The notes under the pieces are model-generated. The model saw only the letters and a list, made by a program, of their open reading frames with translations, was not told the origin of the DNA and did not search any database. From assembly GCF_910577345.1 (NCBI RefSeq), contig NZ_CAJTMT010000004.1, positions 576 through 64,575 on the forward strand: a DNA stretch of 64,000 bases. The letters are read 5' to 3'. Each line of letters opens with the position of its first letter. Within the stretch, counting starts at the first letter, position 1. Position numbers and translations under genes: made by a program. This DNA is from an uncultured Duncaniella sp. Lineage in GTDB: Bacteria; Bacteroidota; Bacteroidia; Bacteroidales; Muribaculaceae. Below are positions 33,885-42,557 of the stretch, piece by piece.

Positions 33885-35621
33885 ATGAACAAGTTCAAAT
33901 ATATGCTTGCCGCAGCTATTGTCGGACTTTCGCTCACAGCGTGTGAAGATGACGACAAACCTTACGGCGTTCTTGACGGAATCGGAATGGTCAACCGCTC
34001 GGTATCGCTTGCCGACGGTTCGACAGTCCGTGCTGCCATGATTGACAAAATCACCCTTGACTACAATAATCTTGTCGGCCTCAATCCCGACGTTGCCGTG
34101 ACACTCAACGGTCAGACCGTGCAGCCCACTGTCAATCCTGAAAACCGCACTCAGGTGATTATTCCCCTGACGCTCACTCCCTATCAGGACTATGTGCTTC
34201 AGATTCCTGCCGGAGCTTTCTACCGCAGTGACGACAAGAGTGTCATTGCCGAAGCCATTACCCTCACATTCAACACCAACACCGGTATCAACCCGGCTCT
34301 TCTGGCAACATCCCTCATAAATCCCAATGCGACCGCCGAGGCAAAGAAGGTCTATAATCTTCTTGTCGACAACTACGGAGTGCGTCAGCTTTCAGGTTCA
34401 ATGGGTGAAGTGGCGTGGGGCACAGGTTTTGCCGAACTTATCCATGCCGAATCCGGCAAATATCCCGCTATCGTAGGTTTTGACTACATCCATCTTGCCT
34501 CGTCGCCCGCCAACTGGATTGACTATGGCGACATCACTCCTGTCAAGTCCGTATGGGAAGCCGGAAGCATCCCCGCGATGACATGGCATTGGAATGTCCC
34601 TGTCTCGAAGCCCGGTGAAGTGACAATCTGGACCGGCGAGCAGGCCATGCCCGGTGATTGGTCAGGTTTCCTTCAGCTCACAGACGATGCTTCCAAGGAG
34701 CTTCTTTCAAAGGCTGTCGTCAACTCCGTTATCACCGTAAAGACCAAGGATGTCAATGCCGGAGCACAAGGTTCGGTGAAGAACAGCGGCTGGAGTCAGC
34801 TTGCCGACGGACTTGAATATTTCGACATTGACGGAGATTATTCAGTGACACTCACAGCCGACATGGTTGCTGAAATCCGTGAAAACGGTTTCATCATCAG
34901 CGGTCACGATTACACTGCCACTGAAATTACCCTTACAATCCCTGCCGGCGGCTCGATGAGCTATGACGCGAAATCCGACCAGTTCCTTGCTTCCAATGTC
35001 CTCGTCGAAGGTTCATGGGAAAACACTGTGGCCGAAGCCGATGTCAAGAAACTCGCCGGTTATCTCAAACTGCTTCAGGATGCCAACATCCCCGTGCTCT
35101 GGCGACCCTTCCATGAGGCTGCGGGTGACTACACATGGGGTTCATGGTTCTGGTGGGGCAACTCAGGCGTTGAAGTGACCAAGCAGCTTTGGTCATGGCT
35201 CTACGACAAGCTCACCAATCAGTATGGTATCAACAACCTTATATGGGTCTGGACTGTTCAGACTTCTGATGAAGGCAAACCCGCGTCAATGGACAAGATC
35301 CGTGCCGCATATCCCGGCGATGCAATGGTCGATATTGTCGGTGCCGATCTCTATGAGGAAGCTCTTTCCAACCAGACCGCACAGTTTGATCTGCTCTACG
35401 ACCTCGTTGGCGGAAAGAAGATGGTGGCTCTTTCGGAGTGTGGCAATCTCCTCGACGTTGACGCCGCTTTCAACGACGGCGCTCTCTGGAGCTACTTCAT
35501 GGGATGGTATGAGCAGGACGACAATGGTCCCGCCTTCATCCAGTGGAACCTCAACGGTGAGTGGTCAACCGTCCTCAACAATCCACTCGTCCTCAACAGA
35601 GGTGATTTCAATCTAAAATAA
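33885..35621 (+). CDS. GH26 endo-beta-1,4-mannanase, surface lipoprotein with inserted beta module
   Basis: A 578-residue lipoprotein (lipobox SLTAC, Cys20, then EDDDKPYG, a surface-export signal). An Ig-like domain (about 25-130) precedes the GH26 barrel. The acid/base Glu411 is in LWRPFHEAAG and the nucleophile Glu518 in ALSECG; WGSWFWWG is a GH26 hallmark. Residues about 245-352 interrupt the barrel with a beta-rich module (GFLQLTDDASKELL ... NGFIISGHDYTATEITLTI) like the modules ending the preceding glycan-binding protein. It probably makes the first cuts in mannan at the cell surface. Confidence 0.9.
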   Translation: MNKFKYMLAAAIVGLSLTACEDDDKPYGVLDGIGMVNRSVSLADGSTVRAAMIDKITLDYNNLVGLNPDVAVTLNGQTVQPTVNPENRTQVIIPLTLTPYQDYVLQIPAGAFYRSDDKSVIAEAITLTFNTNTGINPALLATSLINPNATAEAKKVYNLLVDNYGVRQLSGSMGEVAWGTGFAELIHAESGKYPAIVGFDYIHLASSPANWIDYGDITPVKSVWEAGSIPAMTWHWNVPVSKPGEVTIWTGEQAMPGDWSGFLQLTDDASKELLSKAVVNSVITVKTKDVNAGAQGSVKNSGWSQLADGLEYFDIDGDYSVTLTADMVAEIRENGFIISGHDYTATEITLTIPAGGSMSYDAKSDQFLASNVLVEGSWENTVAEADVKKLAGYLKLLQDANIPVLWRPFHEAAGDYTWGSWFWWGNSGVEVTKQLWSWLYDKLTNQYGINNLIWVWTVQTSDEGKPASMDKIRAAYPGDAMVDIVGADLYEEALSNQTAQFDLLYDLVGGKKMVALSECGNLLDVDAAFNDGALWSYFMGWYEQDDNGPAFIQWNLNGEWSTVLNNPLVLNRGDFNLK

Positions 35622-35632
35622 TTGTTCAAACA

Positions 35633-35683
35633 GGCACAAAAGGGCAGAAGTGCCGATGACTGCTATTCTGACCCTTTTGTGCC
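35633..35683 (+). terminator. Hairpin terminator after GH26, CAAAAG family
   Basis: The arm GGCACAAAAGGGCAGAA (35633-35649) pairs with 35666-35683 apart from one bulge, followed by a pyrimidine-rich tract ending CTTTTTC. Confidence 0.75.
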
Positions 35684-35716
35684 TCTTCCTCTTTTTCACA
35701 CTATCACACCTGAATT

Positions 35717-38152
35717 ATGAAATACGGCTATTTCGACGATATTTCCCGTGAATACGTCATCACCGAACCCCGCACTCCGTGGCCCTGGATAAATTATCTC
35801 GGCAATAAGGATTTCTTCTCTCTAATCTCAAATTCAGCCGGAGGCTACAGTTTCTATAAGGATGCCAAATTCCGTCGCCTCACCCGCTACCGCTACAACG
35901 GTGTGCCGATGGATGCCGGTGGCCGTTATTTCTATATAAAGGATGGTGACACCGTCTGGAATCCCGGTTGGAAACCCACCAAGACCCCGCTTGATTCCTA
36001 CGAATGTCGCCACGGCATGAACTACACCATTATAAAAGGTGAGAAAAACGGTCTTGAGGCCCGCGCACTCTTTTTTGTCCCGCTCGACACACATGCTGAA
36101 ATCACAAAGCTTACACTGACAAATCATACCGACCGACCCAAAAGTTTTAAACTCTTTTCGTTCATGGAGTGGTGTCTCTGGAACGCCGCTACCGACATGG
36201 AGAATTTCCAACGGAATTTCTCGACCGGAGAGGTTGAGGTCGACGGGTCGACCATCTACCACAAGACAGAGTACAAGGAGCGCCGCAACCATTATGCCTT
36301 CTATACGGTCAATGTGCCTGTCGACGGTTTCGACACCGACCGCGAGACTTTCATCGGTCTCTACAACGGTTTCGACGAACCGGATGCGGTGATGGAGGGA
36401 CGGCCTCGCAATTCGGTGGCCCACGGATGGTCGCCCATCGCTTCCCACTATCTCGAAATCACCCTCGCTCCGGGCGAGAGCCGCGACCTTATCTTCATGC
36501 TCGGCTATGTTGAGAATCCGCAGGACGAGAAGTGGGAATCAAAGGGTGTGATCAACAAGACCCGTGCCCGCGAGATGATGGCCCGTTTCGACACTCCCGA
36601 AAAGGTTGACAAGGCATTCGATGAACTGCGTTCCTATTGGGACAATCTTCTCGGACGCTTCACGCTCTCGTCGGGCGACCCGCGCCTTGACCGCATGGTC
36701 AACATCTGGAATCAATACCAGTGCATGATTACCTTCTGCTTCTCCCGCTCCGCCTCATTCTTTGAAAGCGGTATCGGACGTGGAATGGGGTTCCGCGACT
36801 CGAACCAGGATCTCGTCGGCTTCGTCCATCAGATTCCCGAGCGGGCACGCGAACGCATCATCGACATCGCTTCCACCCAGTTCCCCGACGGCGGATGCTA
36901 CCATCAGTATCAGCCGCTCACAAAGCGCGGTAACAACGACATCGGCGGCGGTTTCAACGATGACCCTATGTGGCTGGTCTTCGGAACCATCGCCTACATA
37001 AAGGAGACCGGCGACATGTCAATTCTTGCCGAACCTGTACCCTTCGACAATCAGCCGGGATCGGAAGTCTCGCTGTTCGATCATCTCAAAGTGTCGTTTG
37101 ACCATGTCGTCAACAATCTCGGCCCTCACGGACTGCCCCTCATAGGTCGTGCCGACTGGAACGACTGTCTGAATCTCAATTGTTTCTCCAATGACCCCAA
37201 CGAATCTTTCCAGACCACCGAAAACAAATCGGAAGGCTCGCAGGCCGAATCGCTGATGATTGCCGGTCAGTTTGTCATCTACGGTCAGGACTATGTCGAA
37301 TTGTGTCGCCGTCTCGGATATGATGAGGAGGCCGACCGTGCGCAGCGCCATGTCGATGAGATGATAGAGGCAGTCAAGGCCTACGGATGGGATGGCGAAT
37401 GGTTCCTCCGCGCCTACGATTTCTTCGGACGCAAGGTCGGTTCTCACGAAAACAAGGAGGGAAAGATTTTCATCGAGTCGCAGGGCTGGTGTACGATGGC
37501 CGGAATCGGTCTTGAAGAGGGACTTGTTGAAAAATCGCTCGACTCCGTCAAAAAATATCTTGACTGCGAGCATGGTATCGTCCTCAACAACCCCGCATTC
37601 ACTGAATATGTGATGGAATATGGCGAAATCTCTTCCTATCCAGCAGGCTACAAGGAGAACGCCGGTATCTTCGCCCACAATAATCCCTGGGTGATTATCG
37701 GTGAGACCGTTCTCGGACGCGGTGACCGTGCGTGGGAGTATTACCAAAAGATCTGTCCTGCGTATCTGGAGGATAAGAGTGAGCTTCACAAAGTGGAGCC
37801 TTACGTCTACTGCCAGATGACAGCCGGAAAGGATGCCGCCAAGCCGGGTGAGGCAAAGAACTCATGGCTGACAGGCACAGCCGCATGGAACTGGTATGCT
37901 ATCACGCAGTTCATCCTCGGCATAAAGCCCGGTTATGACGGACTTGAAATCAATCCCTGCATTCCCGCCGGATGGGACGGCTTCAAGGTCAAGCGCCGTT
38001 TCCGTGGAGCCGACTATGAGATTGAGGTGAAGAATCCCTCCCACGTCAACCGTGGAGTGACCTCTATCCTCCTCAACGGCTCTCAGGTGGAAGGCAATAC
38101 CATCCCCATGCAACCCGCCGGAAGTGTCAACAAGGTGGAAGTTGTGTTGTAA
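35717..38152 (+). CDS. GH94 cellobiose phosphorylase-like enzyme
   Basis: An 811-residue cytosolic protein without a signal peptide. It begins MKYGYFDDISREYVITEPRT and contains FFSLISNSAGGYSFYKDAKFRRLTRYRYN, the (alpha/alpha)6 barrel and the catalytic Asp in GRADWNDCLNL; YRGADYEIEV-like FRGADYEIEVKNPS closes it. This matches GH94 cellobiose phosphorylases, which split beta-1,4-Glc-Glc with phosphate into glucose-1-phosphate and glucose. In this locus it would handle glucose-glucose units of glucomannan. Other GH94 specificities cannot be excluded. Confidence 0.88.
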   Translation: MKYGYFDDISREYVITEPRTPWPWINYLGNKDFFSLISNSAGGYSFYKDAKFRRLTRYRYNGVPMDAGGRYFYIKDGDTVWNPGWKPTKTPLDSYECRHGMNYTIIKGEKNGLEARALFFVPLDTHAEITKLTLTNHTDRPKSFKLFSFMEWCLWNAATDMENFQRNFSTGEVEVDGSTIYHKTEYKERRNHYAFYTVNVPVDGFDTDRETFIGLYNGFDEPDAVMEGRPRNSVAHGWSPIASHYLEITLAPGESRDLIFMLGYVENPQDEKWESKGVINKTRAREMMARFDTPEKVDKAFDELRSYWDNLLGRFTLSSGDPRLDRMVNIWNQYQCMITFCFSRSASFFESGIGRGMGFRDSNQDLVGFVHQIPERARERIIDIASTQFPDGGCYHQYQPLTKRGNNDIGGGFNDDPMWLVFGTIAYIKETGDMSILAEPVPFDNQPGSEVSLFDHLKVSFDHVVNNLGPHGLPLIGRADWNDCLNLNCFSNDPNESFQTTENKSEGSQAESLMIAGQFVIYGQDYVELCRRLGYDEEADRAQRHVDEMIEAVKAYGWDGEWFLRAYDFFGRKVGSHENKEGKIFIESQGWCTMAGIGLEEGLVEKSLDSVKKYLDCEHGIVLNNPAFTEYVMEYGEISSYPAGYKENAGIFAHNNPWVIIGETVLGRGDRAWEYYQKICPAYLEDKSELHKVEPYVYCQMTAGKDAAKPGEAKNSWLTGTAAWNWYAITQFILGIKPGYDGLEINPCIPAGWDGFKVKRRFRGADYEIEVKNPSHVNRGVTSILLNGSQVEGNTIPMQPAGSVNKVEVVL

Positions 38153-38296
38153 TTTATTATTTATAATTCATAATTCATGATTCATAATGCTTGATTAGTG
38201 CTGCTTGTCAGCAGCCTCATGCCGGAATCAGAAATCATGCACCATGCATCATGAATTATGCATTAAATAAATCAATCATTAAAAACATTATGAATC
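38153..38296. repeat. AT-rich gap with repeated TGAATCATGCATT-like words
   Basis: The gap contains AATTCATAATTCATGATTCA, ATGCACCATGCATCATGAAT and two copies of TGAATCATGCATT. The last copy spans the start codon of the following GH26 gene (38297). I see no other feature. Confidence 0.5.
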
Positions 38297-39403
38297 ATGC
38301 ATTGTGAATCATGCATTAAACATATAGTGCCGATTGCGGCTTCACTGGCTCTGATGGCTTGTGGTTCGTCTAAGACTGAGAATAAGGAAGCTCAGGCGCC
38401 CACTCCGGCGCAGACCCTGATTGAACGGCTCGATTCCGTGAGTCGTACAGGTCATTTCTACTTTGGCCATCACGATGACACCGCATACGGCCACACATGG
38501 CGTTACGTCGACGGAGCTTCGGATGTGAAAGCCGTCACCGGTGCCTATCCCGGTCTGATGAGTTGGGACCTCGGCCTGATTGAAGTTGACTCGGCGAAGA
38601 ATCTTGACGGTGTGCCGTTTGAATTCATAGCCTCGCAAATCGCCGCGCAGGATGCGCGCGGAGGCATAAACGCTATCAGTTGGCATCCCATCAATCCCGT
38701 CTCGCGTGGCAATTCGTGGGATGTGTCGACGGCTCCTCTTTCAATGCTTGAGAGCGACAAAGCCCTTTCCGACACTCTCGATGCCTGGATTTCTCGTGCC
38801 GCCGGTTTCATCGCATCGCTTAAGGATGCAGACGGAAACCCTATCCCCGTGATTTTCCGCCCTTGGCATGAAAATTCCGGCTCATGGTTCTGGTGGGGCA
38901 AGGAGCATGGCACTTCTGCCCAGTATATCGACCTCTGGAAGCGCACTCGCAGCGGTTTCGACAAGATTGGAGTCAACAATGTGGTCTGGGCCTATTCGCC
39001 CGACAAGGACCTGACCCCGGAAGAATATTTCTCGACCTATCCCGGCGATGAATATGTCGACATCCTCGGAACGGACATCTATCAGTTCGACGGCGAGGAG
39101 GGGACAGCACAATATGTTGACCGCATCAAATCGCAGCTCCCCTTCGTGGTCGACGAGGCCCGCAAGCGTGGAAAAGTTGCAGCGTTCACCGAGACCGGAC
39201 TTGAAGGACTCGAAATAGACGACTGGTACACCCGAGTGCTCCAATCGGCCATCAAGGACCTTCCCATTGCCTACGTCTGCGTCTGGCGCAACGCCATCGA
39301 GAGCGAGAAACCGAACCATTTCTATGTTCCATATCCCGGCCATCCGGCCGAAGCCGATTTTAAGAAATTTGCTGAAAGCTCCGGTGCAATATTTGTAAAG
39401 TAA
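38297..39403 (+). CDS. GH26 endo-beta-1,4-mannanase lipoprotein, second copy
   Basis: A 368-residue lipoprotein: lipobox LALMAC (Cys22) followed by GSSKTENKEAQ, without an immediate acidic cluster, so a periplasmic location is likely. A single GH26 domain begins LIERLDSVSRTGHFYFGHHDDTAYGH. The acid/base Glu192 is in VIFRPWHENSG and the nucleophile Glu299 in AAFTETG; GSWFWWGKEHG is typical. It resembles mannobiose-releasing ManA-type mannanases that precede GH130, symporter and epimerase genes in Bacteroides fragilis. The N-terminal residues MHCESCIK are encoded by a repeat and may not be the original start. Confidence 0.9.
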   Translation: MHCESCIKHIVPIAASLALMACGSSKTENKEAQAPTPAQTLIERLDSVSRTGHFYFGHHDDTAYGHTWRYVDGASDVKAVTGAYPGLMSWDLGLIEVDSAKNLDGVPFEFIASQIAAQDARGGINAISWHPINPVSRGNSWDVSTAPLSMLESDKALSDTLDAWISRAAGFIASLKDADGNPIPVIFRPWHENSGSWFWWGKEHGTSAQYIDLWKRTRSGFDKIGVNNVVWAYSPDKDLTPEEYFSTYPGDEYVDILGTDIYQFDGEEGTAQYVDRIKSQLPFVVDEARKRGKVAAFTETGLEGLEIDDWYTRVLQSAIKDLPIAYVCVWRNAIESEKPNHFYVPYPGHPAEADFKKFAESSGAIFVK

Positions 39404-39469
39404 ATTTCTGCAATATTTGTAAAATAAATTTCATTCTCTCCGGATTTCATCCTTTATACCTACTTTAAA

Positions 39470-40639
39470 ATGATGGATATTTTCAACTACCGCAAAGATC
39501 TCATCCTCGCCCGTTACGAATCACTGGTGACACGTCCCAATTCCCCGATTGAAGGTAACGGTGTCTACGAACGATATGTCAATCCGGTCATTACAGCCGA
39601 AATGGTGCCTCCTTATTGGAAATATGATTTCAATCCTGAGACCAATCCATATTTCATGGAGCGTATCGGCTGCAACGCCACTCTAAATTCCGGTGCCATC
39701 AAATGGAACGGCAAATATGTTCTGATGGTGCGCGTTGAAGGCAATGACCGCAAATCGTTTTTTGCAGTCGCTGAAAGCCCCAACGGCATTGACAACTTCC
39801 GTTTTTGGCCGCATCCCGTCACCATGCCTGACACCGATGACCCGGCTGTCAACGTCTACGATATGCGCCTGACTCATCATGAGGATGGTTGGGTCTACGG
39901 CCTTTTCTGCGTTGAGCGTCACGATGATTCCCAACCCGGCGATCTTTCGGCTGCAACGGCTGCATGTGGTATCGCCCGCACCCGCGACCTTGTCAACTGG
40001 GAGCGTCTGCCCGACCTGAAGTCGAAATCCCAGCAGCGCAATGTGGTGCTTCACCCTGAATTTGTCAATGGCAAATATGCCCTCTATACCCGCCCGCAGG
40101 ATGGCTTCATCGACACCGGTAGCGGTGGCGGAATCGGTTGGGCTCTCGTCGACGACATCACGAATGCCGAGGTCAAGGAGGAGATAATCATTGACCCTCG
40201 CTATTACCATACCATCAAGGAGGTGAAGAATGGTGAAGGCCCTCATCCCATCAAGACCTCGCGCGGATGGCTCCATCTTGCCCACGGTGTACGCGGATGT
40301 GCTTCCGGTCTGCGCTATGTGCTCTATCTCTACATGACTTCGCTTGAAGAGCCCTGGAAGAAGATTGCCTCACCCGGCGGTTACTTCATGGCTCCGGTCG
40401 GGGAGGAGTATATCGGCGATGTGATGAATGTGCTTTTTGCCAACGGCTGGATTGCCGATGAGGATGGCAAGGTGTATATCTACTATGCATCCTCCGACAC
40501 GCGTATGCATGTCGCAACTTCGACAATCGACCGCCTCGTCGACTACTGCTTCAACACTCCGCAGGACGGCCTCTCGACCTCTGAATCTGTCAAGACCCTC
40601 AACTCGCTCATCGATCGCAACCTCGCGATCATGGGATGA
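39470..40639 (+). CDS. GH130 4-O-beta-D-mannosyl-D-glucose phosphorylase
   Basis: A 389-residue cytosolic enzyme. It begins MMDIFNYRKDLILARYESLVTRPNSP and has the GH130 motifs GAIKWNGKYVLMVRVEG, DPAVNVYDMRLTHH (catalytic Asp), GPHPIKTSRGWLHLAHGV and YYASSDTRMHVATSTIDRL. These match subfamily 1, which converts Man-beta-1,4-Glc plus phosphate to mannose-1-phosphate and glucose. The partner epimerase gene lies two genes downstream, giving the known mannobiose route. No signal peptide is present. Confidence 0.93.
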   Translation: MMDIFNYRKDLILARYESLVTRPNSPIEGNGVYERYVNPVITAEMVPPYWKYDFNPETNPYFMERIGCNATLNSGAIKWNGKYVLMVRVEGNDRKSFFAVAESPNGIDNFRFWPHPVTMPDTDDPAVNVYDMRLTHHEDGWVYGLFCVERHDDSQPGDLSAATAACGIARTRDLVNWERLPDLKSKSQQRNVVLHPEFVNGKYALYTRPQDGFIDTGSGGGIGWALVDDITNAEVKEEIIIDPRYYHTIKEVKNGEGPHPIKTSRGWLHLAHGVRGCASGLRYVLYLYMTSLEEPWKKIASPGGYFMAPVGEEYIGDVMNVLFANGWIADEDGKVYIYYASSDTRMHVATSTIDRLVDYCFNTPQDGLSTSESVKTLNSLIDRNLAIMG

Positions 40640-40658
40640 GCCGCTTTGCAACAGATGG

Positions 40659-40905
40659 GATGTCCGCAGGACATCGGTTTACTCGTAACCCCGTACATCG
40701 GAGCGCAGCGTAGATGTGCGGGGGAATGACAAAAACATAAATCAAGGTGTCCGAAAGGACACCGATTTACCGTGAGTGATTGTAATGAGGCGAAGTAAAT
40801 CGATGTCCTGCGGACATCAGTACTTTATTTATTCCATATCCCCGCACATCTACGCTGCGCTCCGATGTACGGGGTTACGAGTAAATCAGTGTCCTATCGG
40901 ACACT
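40659..40905. repeat. Long inverted repeat with clustered short palindromes
   Basis: A perfect 46-bp inverted repeat (40678-40723 with 40840-40885). Around and between the arms are short palindromes of the form GRTGTCC-NNN-GGACAYC (near 40659, 40747, 40802 and 40889). The 448-bp gap between GH130 and the symporter holds no gene. It looks like a MITE-like or BIME-like element. Confidence 0.75.
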
Positions 40906-40999
40906 CGGTCGCAGGGTCGGTCAGAATCCTATCGGACACTCGGTCGTTGTGCGGTACAGCATGTCTGTTATTGTCAGATATGCAGTCTGTTTTTCATCT

Positions 41000-41028
41000 G
41001 GCATACGCGCTACAGCGCGTCCCTACAA
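41000..41028 (+). repeat. Dispersed palindromic repeat, copy 1
   Basis: GGCATACGCGCTACAGCGCG followed by TCCCTACA, preceded by TTTCATC. It also occurs as an inverted pair at 48515-48543 and 48609-48637. Confidence 0.75.
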
Positions 41029-41087
41029 TTATCTATACTCTATACTTTAATCTCTATACTTTACCCGTTATTCTAAATGCTAAAACC

Positions 41088-42524
41088 ATGGCTTCTATCA
41101 GTGAAAAAATAGGCTATGGCTTCGGTGACATGGCATCGTCCATGTTCTGGAAAGTCTTCAGCTACTACCTACCTTTCTTCTATGCCAACGTGTTCGGTAT
41201 AAGCCTTATCGACACAGGTGTGTTGTTGCTCGTCACCCGAATCTGGGATGCGCTCTCGGATCCTATGATGGGTATCGTTGCCGACCGCACCAAAACGCGC
41301 TGGGGCAAGTATCGTCCCTACCTCCTTTGGGTGGCCGCTCCCTTCTCGATTTGCGGTATACTACTCTTCACTACTCCCGACTGGGCGTATGGAGCTAAAC
41401 TTGTATGGGCCTACGTCACCTATATCCTCATGATGACGGTCTACACCGGTATCAACGTCCCCTACGGTGCGATGCTCGGTGTGATGACCGACAATTCGCA
41501 GGAAAAGACGGTCTTCTCCTCATTCCGCATGTTTTTCGCCTACGGAGGCTCGTTCATTGCTCTCTTTGCATGGGATCCTCTGTGCAAGCTCTTTTCCGGA
41601 AGCTTCGGCATGTCGCTGCAGTCGAGCTGGCAGTTTGCAATGATTGTGATTGCCGTATGCTGTTTCGTTCTCTTCCTCCTCTGTTTCTATTTCACACGCG
41701 AGCAGTTGACCACCGTCAGCTCCGCATCGCTCGGCAATGACCTCAAGGCCCTCGTCACCAACAAACCCTGGTGGTTGCTCAACGGTGCGTCGCTCTGCTT
41801 CAACCTTTTCAACACAGTCCGTGGCGCAACTGTGGCATTCTTCTTCGCCGACATCATCGGAGGCGAGCAGCATATCGCCATTTTCTCCCTGTCGATACTC
41901 TTCTACTCAGGTCTGTTCCTCGGCGTTGGTGAGGTTGCCAACATGGTCGGTGTGGCTCTTGCTGTCCCCATCACGAAGAAGTTCGGCAAAAAACCGACTT
42001 TCATCCTCGTGGATGCACTGTTGATTGTTTTCAGCGTCATCTTCTTCATGCTATCCCCCGAAAGCAACGGCGGATTGCTGCTGATGCTCTTGCTGCAGGT
42101 TGTCATCTCGGTGCTGACAGGCGTTATGTCGCCCCTTGTCTGGTCGATGTATGCCGACGTCAGTGACTATTCCGAACTGAAGACCCGTTCGGCCTCGACA
42201 GGCTTGATCTTCTCCTCGGCTTCGATGGCCCAGAAGTTTGGCGGTGCCATAGGTGGAGCGGCTGTCATGTGGCTCTTGAGTGCCTGCGGTTATGTCGAGA
42301 ACACCGACCCGTCGGCTGTCGGTATTGTCCAGCCTCAGAGCGCAATCACATGCCTGTGGATGCTCATGACCTTTATACCTGCCGGTGTCGCTCTCCTCTC
42401 GATGCTCATTGTGTGGCTCTATCCTCTCGGGACAGATGAGATGAACGATATTATATCCCGTCTGCGTCAGCAACGTCAGCAACCGGTCGAAATCCCTGCC
42501 GATGAGTTCGTGGAGCCGGTATGA
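41088..42524 (+). CDS. GPH-family sugar:cation symporter, probable mannobiose transporter
   Basis: A protein of about 478 residues with some 12 membrane helices. It starts MASISEKIGYGFGDMASSMFWK, typical of the glycoside-pentoside-hexuronide (GPH) family, with DALSDPMMG-like WDALSDPMMGIVADRTKTRWGKYRPYLLW. In Bacteroides fragilis the same neighbour order (mannanase, GH130, symporter, epimerase) serves mannobiose uptake. ATG 41088 is chosen; longer frames translate upstream repeats. Confidence 0.9.
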   Translation: MASISEKIGYGFGDMASSMFWKVFSYYLPFFYANVFGISLIDTGVLLLVTRIWDALSDPMMGIVADRTKTRWGKYRPYLLWVAAPFSICGILLFTTPDWAYGAKLVWAYVTYILMMTVYTGINVPYGAMLGVMTDNSQEKTVFSSFRMFFAYGGSFIALFAWDPLCKLFSGSFGMSLQSSWQFAMIVIAVCCFVLFLLCFYFTREQLTTVSSASLGNDLKALVTNKPWWLLNGASLCFNLFNTVRGATVAFFFADIIGGEQHIAIFSLSILFYSGLFLGVGEVANMVGVALAVPITKKFGKKPTFILVDALLIVFSVIFFMLSPESNGGLLLMLLLQVVISVLTGVMSPLVWSMYADVSDYSELKTRSASTGLIFSSASMAQKFGGAIGGAAVMWLLSACGYVENTDPSAVGIVQPQSAITCLWMLMTFIPAGVALLSMLIVWLYPLGTDEMNDIISRLRQQRQQPVEIPADEFVEPV

Positions 42525-42557
42525 TGTTTGACTCATGACATAAATTGATTTTAGACA

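Noticed and set aside
40659..40905. CRISPR-like appearance of repeated GGACAYC units
   Set aside because: Units are short palindromes with irregular spacing and no equal-length spacers; no cas genes nearby.
40776..41087. N-terminal extension of the GPH symporter
   Set aside because: It translates palindromic repeats; the family start MASISEKIGYGFGD is at 41088.
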